Translations under genes and position numbers: made by a program
Notes under the pieces: model-generated
Databases searched by the model: none
What the model was told of the DNA's origin: nothing
What the model saw: only the letters and a program-made list of their open reading frames with translations
Assembly: GCA_910589415.1 (NCBI GenBank)
Contig: OU342637.1
Span: 34,874,162-34,938,161, forward strand
DNA: 64,000 nucleotides
Reading direction: 5' to 3'
From: Malachius bipustulatus
Lineage: Eukaryota > Arthropoda > Insecta > Coleoptera > Melyridae
Shown: positions 20,993-29,900 of the stretch, in pieces
How positions within the stretch are numbered: position 1 is the first letter of the stretch
How the letters are laid out: every line of letters begins with the position of its first letter

Positions 20993-21461
20993 ATACCGCT
21001 CTGGATATTTTAATGAAATTTTGTATACAGGTATTACCGAGGGTATTACGCATCAAGGAGATTTTTTTCACGTGCCACGTTTCATTTTATTTGTACTAGT
21101 GACGATGGTGCACGATTGTGCAGAATTTTACCTGCATATTTTAGCAGACAGACATTGATGGTACGCCACTGTTTTCTGTTCATATAGAAATCTTTTTTGG
21201 AATCCCCATTCATTTCCAAGCAAATTTGATTAACTATTTTTTTTTTGTACGAAGCACAGCTTTCGCCTAAAAAAACATAAATTCTGTTTCTCTACATGGT
21301 CACAAGATTGTCGTTAAATGACAATAAAAAAATATAAAAATATGCATAGGTAAAAGCAAGATGTCACTAGTGGAGATAAAACAAAATGTGGTACATGAAA
21401 AAATGCCTCTTGATGAGTAATACCTGTCTATTAATTTTCATTAAAATATCCAGAGCGGTAT
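20993..21461. mobile_element. ~470-bp fold-back MITE
   Basis: Inverted ends ATACCGCTCTGGATATTTTA and complement (20993 and 21461). If the element is taken as CCGCTCTGG...CCAGAGCGG it is flanked by TA on both sides. Internal arms pair imperfectly (CAGGTATTAC near 21030 with GTAATACCTG near 21420). It sits directly beside the 147-bp array. Non-coding. Confidence 0.75.
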
Positions 21462-21463
21462 CC

Positions 21464-23275
21464 AGAGGGAATCCTTTGAAGTATTTTTCCCTGCCCTAGC
21501 TTTGCTGACTCAATGTCGTACATGGAAGCTGTGAATTTTTTAACTGTAGGGGATATTTTTTGTTTCCCGCTCAACCCCCAATAATTTCGGAACGCCACTG
21601 GTCTCCATGAGTAGGAAATCCTTTGAAATATTTTTCCCTGCCATAGCTTTGCTGACTCAATGTTGTGCGTGGAAGCTGTGAATTTTTTAAATGTCGGGGT
21701 TTTTTTTTTTGTTTCTCGCTCAACCCCCAATAATTTCGGAACGCCACTGGTCTCCATGAGTAGGAAATCCTTTGAAATAATTTTCCCTGCCATAGCTTCG
21801 CTGCCACAATGTTGTGCGTGGAAGCTGTAAATTTTTTAACTGTAGGGGATATTTTTTGTTTCCCGCTCAACCCCCAATAATTCCGGAACGCCACTGGTCT
21901 CCATGAGTAGGAAATCCTTTGAAATATTTTTCCCTGCCATAGCTTTGCTGACTCAATGTTGTGCGTGGAAGCTGTGAATTTTTTAAATGTCGGGGTTTTT
22001 TTTTGTTTCTCGCTCAACCCCCAATAATTTCGGAACGCCACTGGTCTCCATGAGTAGGAAATCCTTTGAAATATTTTTCCCTGCCATAGCTTCGCTGCCA
22101 CAATGTTGTGCGTGGAAGCTGTAAATTTTTTAACTGTAGGGGATATTTTTTGTTTCCCGCTCAACCCCCAATAATTCCGGAACGCCACTGGTCTCCATGG
22201 ATAGGGAATCATTTGAAGTATTTTTCTCTGCCATAGCTTTGCTGACTCAATGTTGTGCGTGGAAGCTGTAAATTTTTTAACTGTAGGGGATATTTTTTGT
22301 TTCCCGCTCAACCCCCAATAATTCCGGAACGCCACTGGTCTCCATGGATAGGGAATCATTTGAAGTATTTTTCTCTGCCATAGCTTTACTGACTCAATGT
22401 TGTGCGTGGAAGCTGTAAATTTTTTAACTGTAGGGGATTTTTTTTGTTTCTGGCTCAACCCCCAATAATTTCGGAACGCCACTGGTCTCCATGAGTAGGA
22501 AATCCTTTGAAATATTTTTCCCTGCCATAGCTTCGCTGCCACAATGTTGTGCGTGGAAGCTGTAAATTTTTTAACTGTAGGGGATATTTTTTGTTTCCCG
22601 CTCAACCCCCAATAATTCCGGAACGCCACTGGTCTCCATGGATAGGGAATCATTTGAAGTATTTTTCTCTGCCATAGCTTTGCTGACTCAATGTTGTGCG
22701 TGGAAGCTGTGAATTTTTTAACTGTAGGGGATTTTTTTTGTTTCTGGCTCAACCCCCAATAATTTCGGAACGCCACTGGTCTCCATGAGTAGGAAATCCT
22801 TTGAAATATTTTTCCCTGCCATAGTTTCGCTGACTCAATGTTGTGCGTGGAAGCTGTTAATTTTTTAAATGTAGGGGATTTTTTTTGTTTCTCGCTCAAC
22901 CCCCAATAATTTCGGAACGCCACTGGTCTCCATGAGTAGGAAATCCTTTGAAATATTTTTCCCTGCCATAGTTTCGCTGACTCAATGTTGTGCGTGGAAG
23001 CTGTGAATTTTTTAAATGTAGGGGATTTTTTTTGTTTCTCGCTCAACCCCCAATAATTTCGGAACGCCACTGGTCTCCATGAGTAGGAAATCCTTTGAAA
23101 TATTTTTCCCTGCCATAGTTTCGCTGACTCAATGTTGTGCGTGGAAGCTGTGAATTTTTTAAATGTAGGGGATTTTTTTTGTTTCTCGCTCAACCCCCAA
23201 TAATTTCGGAACGCCACTGGTCTCGATGGATAGGGAATCCTTTGAAATATTTTTGTCCGCCATAGCCTTCCTGAC
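21464..23275 (-). repeat. 147-bp tandem array, right arm (about 12 units)
   Basis: Twelve TGGTCTC landmarks at 21599, 21748, 21895, 22042, 22189, 22336, 22483, 22630, 22777, 22924, 23071 and 23218: all spacings are 147 bp except the first (149, poly-T length). As 147 = 3x49, the minus strand stays open for 548 codons as a 49-residue repeat with cores such as VAFRNYWGLSEKQKK and ASTHNIESAKLWQG. Variant units follow an ordered pattern (see findings). No start context, signal or known domain supports a gene; it is treated as satellite DNA within the element. Confidence 0.9.
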
Positions 23276-23599
23276 CCGAAATAATGCTAAGTTTTCTTAC
23301 TTGATTTTCATGATTGCAATAATAACTAAAATAACGTATTTTACAGATCATGATATACCTGCCTATTTACTTTTTATAAATAATATCTTCAAATAGCGAA
23401 TATTTAGGGTTGGTAATAATTGGTAGAACATTCAAAATAGATAATATAGGGAATTCCGGACCATATGAGCAGGGTAAATGATTAAAAAATCAAAAATACC
23501 ATGACTATAACTAATTTTAACGTTGCCGAGCATTATTTGTCTGGTCCGCTGTAAAAACATGATTCTCGGATATGAATCTGTTGCTAGAATCAGCCACGT
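23276..23599 (-). repeat. Right outer terminal inverted repeat
   Basis: Reverse complement of 16416-16745, ending CAGCCACGT at 23599 and followed directly by the target duplication AAACGATA. Confidence 0.9.
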
Positions 23600-24800
23600 A
23601 AACGATAGAATGTACAACAAATATCAATAACCGCGGAGGAGTCAAGCAAACACGGATGCAGGTTATATCAACAGAAGGAATCTCCCCGAAGAGACCACAG
23701 ATATCTGTGAATTTAACAGGTTGAACCCGTATGTCATCAATAACCGCAATCAAAACTAAACCACCAAGCCTTCTACCCGTGTTGTCTAATTTACGGTCAC
23801 ATCTGAAAACAAAATAATGCGAAGGAAACAGTTCAGCGTCAGAAACAGATTCGGTAAGCCAAGTCTCGGTCAAAGCGTAAATATGGAAATTATAGCAAGT
23901 CACAAAGCTGAAAAAACTGATGATTTTAGTGTTCAGACCCCTGACATTTTGATAAAAAGCAGTGACGTCAAAACTCTCAGACAACACCAAAGTCTCTAAG
24001 ATGAGCCTATCAGATGACTATAATTGACATTTTGTGCCAAGAGTATAATTTTTAAGGATTTCAAGCTTCTTTTTAAAGACACAACAATTCGGTCCCATGA
24101 AGCATATTAAACATCAATATCTGGAAAGAGTTCCCTTACACTGAAGCAGTTAATATACTTTAAATCAGCAGAATTACAGTCGCATACTGTATGCTCACCA
24201 GAGATCTAGGACAGGTCAACTTACTCTTGCATCGACTAGCAGTATGGTGAAACCCGCTACACTTGTGACATCTTGTTAAATCAATCGCATCATAAACTGA
24301 ACAACAGTCTTAACCTAAGAGAACCCTACCATACTCCAGGGCCCGCTTGTATGCTAAGACACTCATACTGTCTAGCGAAATAACACGTATATTTGAGGCA
24401 CCAAAGACATCACTATTTTGGGTGGCAGCTTGTACTGTTACGGGAACCATTCTAGGTCAAAAAGATATTCTATTTATCTCCCGTATCATTTGACAACATA
24501 AAATTTACATCAACAGGGTGGGTTCTTTTGAAATATATACCAATAACTAACTTTAACAGTAATAAAAAATTTAATACAATTAATTAATTAACAAAACTGA
24601 GTTCAGGTCGGTGGCCTACCTACCTGTGAGTCTTTAAACTTAAAAACAGCAAATATCTAAGTCTAATTGAAATACTTCTAAACTGATTGTGTAACAAAAG
24701 GGGCGCAGAAATGCAACAAAACTCACGTTGACGGCCGGTACGGCAGAACTTCAATATGGGTCTATCAAATAGAGCCACCACAAATACTTTGGTTGCTGTT
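23600..24800 (-). pseudogene. LINE A, 5' segment: ORF1 zinc knuckle and endonuclease N-terminus
   Basis: Minus strand. An ORF1 remnant (about 24470-24200) includes LAYKRALEYGRVLLG and a CCHC knuckle C-HK-C-SGFH-H-TASR-C (CX2CX4HX4C), the usual Jockey-group ORF1 zinc knuckle. ORF2 begins about 23990 with AFYQNVRGLNTKI, the 'yQNvRGLrtK' endonuclease start of Jockey LINEs, then ALTETWLTESVSDAELF (catalytic E) and GGLVLIAV. At 23607 it is cut by the fold-back element; residues read beyond that point belong to the insertion, not the LINE. ORF1 has stops. The probable 5' UTR lies between 24480 and about 24800. Confidence 0.82.
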
Positions 24801-25154
24801 CTCTAGCGCTGGTTGATGAGGTATGTCTCATTCTCTTGATTTCTTGACAAACCACAGAAGACGTTTTTACTCTTCTGTGGAGAAACTATCGTGATCTTCT
24901 TCTCGGTCGTTGATGTTTCACGGCGATTTTTACCGTCAAAACTCCACCTAATCCAACTTCGTTTTTCTCCTAGCTCGGAGAAAAACCTTCTAGTTTGTTT
25001 GACAGTTTCTAACCATCTCATTGTTTTTGCACCAACACACACTTGTCAAAAATAAGGTCACTTGAGCGTACATTTTAAAGCCACTGTTTTTAAATAACTA
25101 ATAATAATAACTACCAATACCTAAATAGGTCTGGTGAGCTAGGCATTGGTATAT
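24801..25154 (-). other. Unassigned, possible LINE A 5' flank
   Basis: A minus-strand frame of 79 codons (24803-25042, MCVGAKTMRWLETVKQ...) has no recognisable domain and could be chance. TATAT at 25150-25154 is the target duplication of the copia element. Confidence 0.3.
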
Positions 25155-25378
25155 TATGGAAATTAGGTCATTTAGAAGTTCATATATTATACTTGTTTAT
25201 TTATTTATTTCGTACTAATAGATGCAGACACTCATGTTTTTCAACAACAACTCATAAGCTACTACTCAATAACTATTTTAATATACTTGTCAGTTAGTAA
25301 CCATAGAGTATACACACCAACATAATTCAGATGAGAGTTAACACTATTGATAGGTATCAGTACTCAACTATTATAATA
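25155..25378 (-). repeat. Copia element 3' LTR
   Basis: 224 bp, apparently identical to 28766-28989. Abuts a polypurine tract (minus strand TTGGGGGCGGA, 25379-25389). Confidence 0.9.
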
Positions 25379-25524
25379 TCCGCCCCCAATATGTCAAACT
25401 CTCAAGAGATCAGAAATAAATGATAACAGAATACAATAAGATAAAAACAAAACACATATTATTCATCTGACAATAACTATCAAAGTCTTAAACAGAAAAT
25501 ACAAGTCCTACTTCAATCAAAAAA

Positions 25525-28500
25525 CTAAGATCTATCTAAGGATACAATATTTAATTGGTTTCTGAAAAACTTAAACTTATTACTTGAGAGTGCTTTGGTA
25601 AATATATCAGCTTCTTGCTTATCTGACTGTACATACATTAAATTGATTTTATTTTCCAAAATACAATCTCTAATGAAATGATGTCTCACATCAATGTGTT
25701 TAGTCCGCTTCGACTCCAGGGTCGAGGCCATTTTTATACACGACATATTATCTTCAAAGATATTAATAGGTGATATATTTTTCTTTAAAATTTCTGAAAT
25801 TATTTGATCAACAAAAATACTTTCTGTAATGCAAGAGGCAAGAGCTACATATTCAGCTTCAGTACTTGAAAGAGATACCGTACTCTGCTTTTTAGTCTTC
25901 CAATAAATAACATTTCTATTTAATTTTATAACAAAACCTGTGATACTTTTTCTATCATTTATACAATTCGCAAAGTCAGAGTCAACAAACGAAGTAATGT
26001 TAACGTTTGAATCAACATTTTTAACATATTTCAATCCAAAGTCTTTTGTATTTTTCAATGTTCCAAGTTCTTCATCGATTGCACTCTTCCATCCTTTATC
26101 TTTTATAGCTTCGTCATATGTGTTTGGCACCTCTGTGATTAAGTTTCCAGCTGATAACGCCATCATCATATTAAATTCCAGGTCATAATCTTCCAGATAT
26201 TTTGGTATTCGTTTTTCTCTGGTACTTCTTCGATTATTTGTCTCCTTTGTTTTCGTTTCACTTTTAGATAGATTATTTTCTGCTTCTTCTTCTTCTTCTT
26301 TCATTAATAATTCATCATTTTCATTTTGATCACTGAAGTCAATTCCAACCTGCTCTTCCTCTACCGAATTAATTTTTCCTCTTTCATTGAATATTACATT
26401 TCTAGCGTGTACAACTTTATTTTCCTGTAAATCCCACAGTCTGTATCCATTGTCTGTGTAACCAATCATTATCATTTTCTTACTCCGAGCTTCAATTTTT
26501 GACTTTCTATCTTCTTTTGGAATTAAATTAAATGCTTCGCAACCAAACATTTTTATCTTCTTCATATCTGGTTTGTAACCATACCAAATTTCTGCTGGGG
26601 TTTGGTGATTAGGTAGAACACTGGTTTTTGTTCTGTTAATTAAATAGACAGCACAACGGACAGCTTCTCCCCAAAACATTTTATCTAAATTTGAATCTAT
26701 TATAAAACATCTGGCTGTGTTCATAATATTTTTATTAAAATTTTCAGCCACACCATTTTGTTGTGGATTCCTTGGGACTGTATACTGAATATGAATTCCA
26801 TGTTGCTTACATAAATCTTTAAAACTTTTTGACGTATATTCTCCACCATTATCGCAACGGATTCTTTCGATTTTCCTTCCAAACTTAGAATATGTCATGT
26901 CTATAAATTCTTTAAATTTTTGTAGCACTTCACTCTTATGGGATATTAAGTATATTATACAAAAATGTGAAAAGTGATCAATGAAGCTCACATAGTAATG
27001 ATTTCCATCATGGGTAGTTGGATTTATTGGTCCGCACACATCACTTGAGATGACTTCGAAAATTCTACTCGGTTTTCTATATTCAGGGATTCTGTAATAC
27101 GGTTTCTTTATTTGTTTTCCTTTAATGCATGTTTCACATATTCCAGGACAAGGAAATATTGACGAATGTCCCATTTTCCTATGCATTAAAACATCATCAA
27201 CTTTCGCAGTACATACTGTATTATTCTCCGAGTATTTCATAGTAACTGTATAAAGATTTCCAGTTAATTTTCCTTTCAGAATTTCCTTACTTCCTTTCAT
27301 GATTATCACTTCATTATTTTTAAATAGAACTTCTAATCCATTTTCTTCTAGTTTTCTGACTGAGAGCAAATTACAAAATAATCCTTCACAGACCCACACA
27401 TTATTTATTATGACACTTTGATTGTTAATTGTCTTAACACACATGTTTCCTTCTCTGTACGCTCTTATAACTGAACCTGATTTCGCTAGATTTATACTAT
27501 AGTTTATGTTTTCTGAGTTAGTTATAAATTGTTCAAATTCACTTTTTATTAAATGATGCGTCGCACCACTGTCTATTACAAATGTTATGTTTAAATTATC
27601 TGTTACCTGTACATTTTCAACGGTGGTTAAAAATGATATGGGGTTATCATCTTGATGTTCATGATTACTATTATTTTCTTCTGCAACATTTGCTGTTCTT
27701 CCTTGCCATCTTGAATTTCCTCCATATCCTCTATATGTCTGCCTACATTCTGAACGCCTATGTCCTATTTTCCCACAATTGTGACAAGTGAATGGAAAAC
27801 CATTGGTACCACTGTTATTATCATTCCTTACGTTATGGTGATTAAAATTTCTATGACTTCCACCTCTGTAATTGTTGTTTGCGTTTCCACCTCTGTAGCT
27901 ATTGATTCTGTTTTCACCACCTCCTCTGTTTCCTACATTTCCATAGTTTCTTCCCTTTCTGTATCCAGCAAAAACTGCATCATTATTGGTTTGTTTTTCC
28001 TCGTTAGACTTAGCTTGACGAGCTTCTTCCATAAGAAGTTTGTTTTTAACAAATTCTAATGTAACCTTTGCTTCATCTTGGGTAAAAATAACATCCATTG
28101 CAGTAACAATTCCTTGATATGACTCAGGCATGGATGAAAGTAATTGCGATATTATTTCACCCTGTTCCAGTTTGCCACCTGCAGCCCTTAGTTCATAAAC
28201 TGTGTGTTCGAATTCTGTTAGGAAAACATTTAACGAGACTCCTTCAATAAACTTCAACGACCTTAATTTTCTCTGCAATTGTACTTGCGTTGCAATTCCA
28301 CTTTTCAGATATGTTCCTCTGAGAGTGTTGATTATTTCTTTTGCTGAGGTTTTATCTTTAATTAATTCTAGGATATTATCTGCTATGCATGTGACAAGAA
28401 TATTCCGTGCTTTAACATCGTTTTTCATGAAGGTTGCACGCTCTGCTGCTTCTGAGGGTGCATCCTGAGTTAGAACAGAGAGGACATCAGCTTGTTCCAG

Positions 28501-28587
28501 TATCAATTTTACTCGAAATTCCCAGTTTGAAAACGACTTTCCATCAAATGGTTTCACATTACAGGTTTGCACAACGTTTGAAGACAT
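25525..28587 (-). CDS. Copia gag-pol polyprotein lacking RT
   Basis: 1020 codons. Order: UBN2/gag domain (FDGKSFSNWEFRVKLILE, residues 13-200); Gly/Asn/Arg-rich stretch; CCHC knuckle CHNCGKIGHRRSEC (about 266-280); aspartic protease FVIDSGATHHLI (about 339); GAG-pre-integrase (HRKMGH...CETCIKGKQ, about 467); integrase with DVCGP, RCDNGGEYTS and PQQNGVAEN (D, D, E at about 520, 572, 608); copia post-integrase region (TPAEIWYGYKPD, KMFGCEAF). At about residue 850 the sequence passes from the pre-RT motif WKSAIDEELGTLKN straight into TKDFGLKY, the entry to RNase H; all RT palm motifs (YVDD box included) are absent. RNase H follows intact: DSDFAN, STEAEYVALAS, EDNMSCI, KHIDVRHHFIRD. Family polyproteins are typically near 1400 residues. 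Confidence 0.92.
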   Translation of the reverse strand: MSSNVVQTCNVKPFDGKSFSNWEFRVKLILEQADVLSVLTQDAPSEAAERATFMKNDVKARNILVTCIADNILELIKDKTSAKEIINTLRGTYLKSGIATQVQLQRKLRSLKFIEGVSLNVFLTEFEHTVYELRAAGGKLEQGEIISQLLSSMPESYQGIVTAMDVIFTQDEAKVTLEFVKNKLLMEEARQAKSNEEKQTNNDAVFAGYRKGRNYGNVGNRGGGENRINSYRGGNANNNYRGGSHRNFNHHNVRNDNNSGTNGFPFTCHNCGKIGHRRSECRQTYRGYGGNSRWQGRTANVAEENNSNHEHQDDNPISFLTTVENVQVTDNLNITFVIDSGATHHLIKSEFEQFITNSENINYSINLAKSGSVIRAYREGNMCVKTINNQSVIINNVWVCEGLFCNLLSVRKLEENGLEVLFKNNEVIIMKGSKEILKGKLTGNLYTVTMKYSENNTVCTAKVDDVLMHRKMGHSSIFPCPGICETCIKGKQIKKPYYRIPEYRKPSRIFEVISSDVCGPINPTTHDGNHYYVSFIDHFSHFCIIYLISHKSEVLQKFKEFIDMTYSKFGRKIERIRCDNGGEYTSKSFKDLCKQHGIHIQYTVPRNPQQNGVAENFNKNIMNTARCFIIDSNLDKMFWGEAVRCAVYLINRTKTSVLPNHQTPAEIWYGYKPDMKKIKMFGCEAFNLIPKEDRKSKIEARSKKMIMIGYTDNGYRLWDLQENKVVHARNVIFNERGKINSVEEEQVGIDFSDQNENDELLMKEEEEEAENNLSKSETKTKETNNRRSTREKRIPKYLEDYDLEFNMMMALSAGNLITEVPNTYDEAIKDKGWKSAIDEELGTLKNTKDFGLKYVKNVDSNVNITSFVDSDFANCINDRKSITGFVIKLNRNVIYWKTKKQSTVSLSSTEAEYVALASCITESIFVDQIISEILKKNISPINIFEDNMSCIKMASTLESKRTKHIDVRHHFIRDCILENKINLMYVQSDKQEADIFTKALSSNKFKFFRNQLNIVSLDRS

Positions 28588-28747
28588 TTTTATTCCGTGT
28601 ATTACTTCCGTTTTTACGTTTTATACAACTTTTATTTCATGTGGTCTTCATTAAATTATGACATAATTCTGACACTTTTAATTTCCGAATTTTCCGATGT
28701 TTCACAAGCACTTATTCAGTTTGATTTTACTTTTATGTTATTCGCTG

Positions 28748-28765
28748 GATCTGGGCCCCATAACC
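28748..28765 (-). promoter_or_regulatory. Copia primer-binding site (initiator tRNA-Met half)
   Basis: Directly inside the 5' LTR the minus strand reads GGTTATGGGGCCCAG. This matches the complement of the initiator tRNA-Met anticodon stem-loop (GGTTATGGGCCCAG) with one extra G. Priming by a 5' half of tRNA-iMet is established for Drosophila copia; its use here is inferred. Confidence 0.75.
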
Positions 28766-28989
28766 TATGGAAATTAGGTCATTTAGAAGTTCATATATTA
28801 TACTTGTTTATTTATTTATTTCGTACTAATAGATGCAGACACTCATGTTTTTCAACAACAACTCATAAGCTACTACTCAATAACTATTTTAATATACTTG
28901 TCAGTTAGTAACCATAGAGTATACACACCAACATAATTCAGATGAGAGTTAACACTATTGATAGGTATCAGTACTCAACTATTATAATA
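28766..28989 (-). repeat. Copia element 5' LTR
   Basis: 224-bp partner of 25155-25378. Upstream for the minus-strand transcript. Confidence 0.9.
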
Positions 28990-29039
28990 TATATCTCTCT
29001 CGAGCCAGCGTCAATTTTTGATTTCGGATCATTACAAGC

Positions 29040-29900
29040 TATAATTGAAATATAGTTGAATAAATCAACTCTGCGTTTCGAAGAGCAGCGGAAATTGGAA
29101 TTTAGGATCAAACTGTTCGAAGAGGTTTGCATGGAAGAAAGTCTGGGTGCCCTGACTTCGGTATTCCTAATCTGCCGCGCTTCTCTTGATCGGGAATGGT
29201 GGAAGTTTCAACCAGCTGATTGGTCTTTCGGAGGATGCGATTTGTATGATCTCTAGAAAGTTGTTTGTAGGTTTGAGGGGTCAAGATGTTTTTTATTTTC
29301 TTTTCGTAGTCTCCGACATTCAGCACAGCGGTAGCATTTCCCTTGTCTGCGGATAGAATAATGATGTTTTTGACTTTTGTTAGCGTTGAGACTCCTGAAT
29401 GCAGTTCTTTCATATCTGATGATGTTGCTTTTTGGCGGCTTGGCTCGCTGTAAAATGCTGATCATTCGCGACGAATCTCCTCAGCAGTGTCTTGTGGTAA
29501 GTTCCTTATACCAAATTCAATTCTGGCGACTATATTTTTAACTGGCAGGGTGGGAGGTGTGAGTGAAATGTTTCTCTCTTTGGCCAGCACGGATGTTTCC
29601 TCGGTACTCGGTAGTCGAGTGATGGTCCGATAGGTTGATTTGGGTTCGAGAAATCTCGAGAGAAGACGAAGGTTTCTCGACTTCCACTAACCGGTTATAT
29701 TTCTTCTTTTGTTTAATTGGGGTGAATCTTAGTTTGGAAAATGCGGTGGAATGCAGTTGACCGAAAATTACGTTTTTGGCGTAAAAAAAATTAATAAGGT
29801 TGGTATCTTTGCAGCGCTGGAGAAAGCTAATAATAGTGTACTTAGGAGTTGTGGCAATACTTTCAGTCGTTGTAAAATTCGATATGTTTCCTTGCCGTAA
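29040..29900 (-). pseudogene. Penelope-like element (PLE) RT remnant
   Basis: Minus strand. At about 29860-29700 a block reads FLQRCKDTNLINFFYAKN and later SKLRFTPIKQKKKY, like the conserved N-terminal region of PLE proteins ('FLxrCrxxxxiPkf'). At 29413-29110 KNIIILSADKGNATAVLN, VGDYEKKIKNIL and QTYKQLSRDHTNRI match the PLE 'iviLpADKGnstVvld..dY..Kv..lL....tY..l..DpTn' motif, followed by GIPKSGHPDFLP (the 'YGLPKIHKPg.PLRPI' motif). Frameshifts break the frame and the palm/GIY-YIG parts are missing. It ends just beyond the copia insertion; no continuation is seen left of 25150. Confidence 0.75.

Larger units (their letters stand above)
16416..23599. mobile_element. Giant fold-back (inverted-repeat) DNA element, 7184 bp
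   Basis: The termini are perfect inverted repeats beginning ACGTGGCTGATTCTAGCAAC, flanked by a perfect 8-bp target duplication AAACGATA (16408-16415, 23600-23607) inside LINE A. Layout: outer arm 16416-16745; 147-bp repeats x3 (16750-17150); inner palindrome 17154-20706; a segment present only on the right (20707-20992) followed by a TA-flanked fold-back MITE (20993-21461); 147-bp repeats x12 in inverted orientation (21464-23275); outer arm 23276-23599. The outer arms differ at only about two positions by eye. No transposase frame is present, so the element is non-autonomous. An 8-bp TSD occurs in hAT, P and Merlin-type transposons, and long arms with tandem repeats recall Drosophila FB/Galileo elements. 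The superfamily is not settled. Confidence 0.88.
25155..28989 (-). mobile_element. Ty1/copia LTR retrotransposon with in-frame RT deletion
   Basis: Minus-strand element with two 224-bp LTRs (25155-25378 and 28766-28989), identical by eye, flanked by TATAT (25150-25154 and 28990-28994). The LTR ends are TATTATAATAG...TTTCCATA on the minus strand, not TG...CA; the boundary is fixed by the polypurine tract and the TSD. The PBS resembles the anticodon region of initiator tRNA-Met, as in Drosophila copia. The single polyprotein frame lacks the reverse transcriptase. Identical LTRs with an open frame suggest a recent insertion mobilised in trans. Confidence 0.9.

Noticed and set aside
21571..23217. 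548-codon minus-strand frame as a repetitive protein gene
   Set aside because: It is entirely explained by the 147-bp (3x49) tandem units inside a fold-back element; no known domain or start context, and the left array breaks the frame by poly-A length changes.
16750..23275. CRISPR-like array
   Set aside because: The 147-bp units are contiguous tandem copies without unique spacers, and the window is eukaryotic.
16416..23599. Firm assignment of the fold-back element to hAT
   Set aside because: The 8-bp TSD fits, but the termini (ACGTGGC...) lack the usual CAG/TAG-type hAT ends and no transposase is present; left unclassified.
23432..23620. Minus-strand frame across the fold-back right end as LINE coding
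   Set aside because: Residues below 23600 belong to the inserted element; the LINE frame stops at the AAACGATA duplication.
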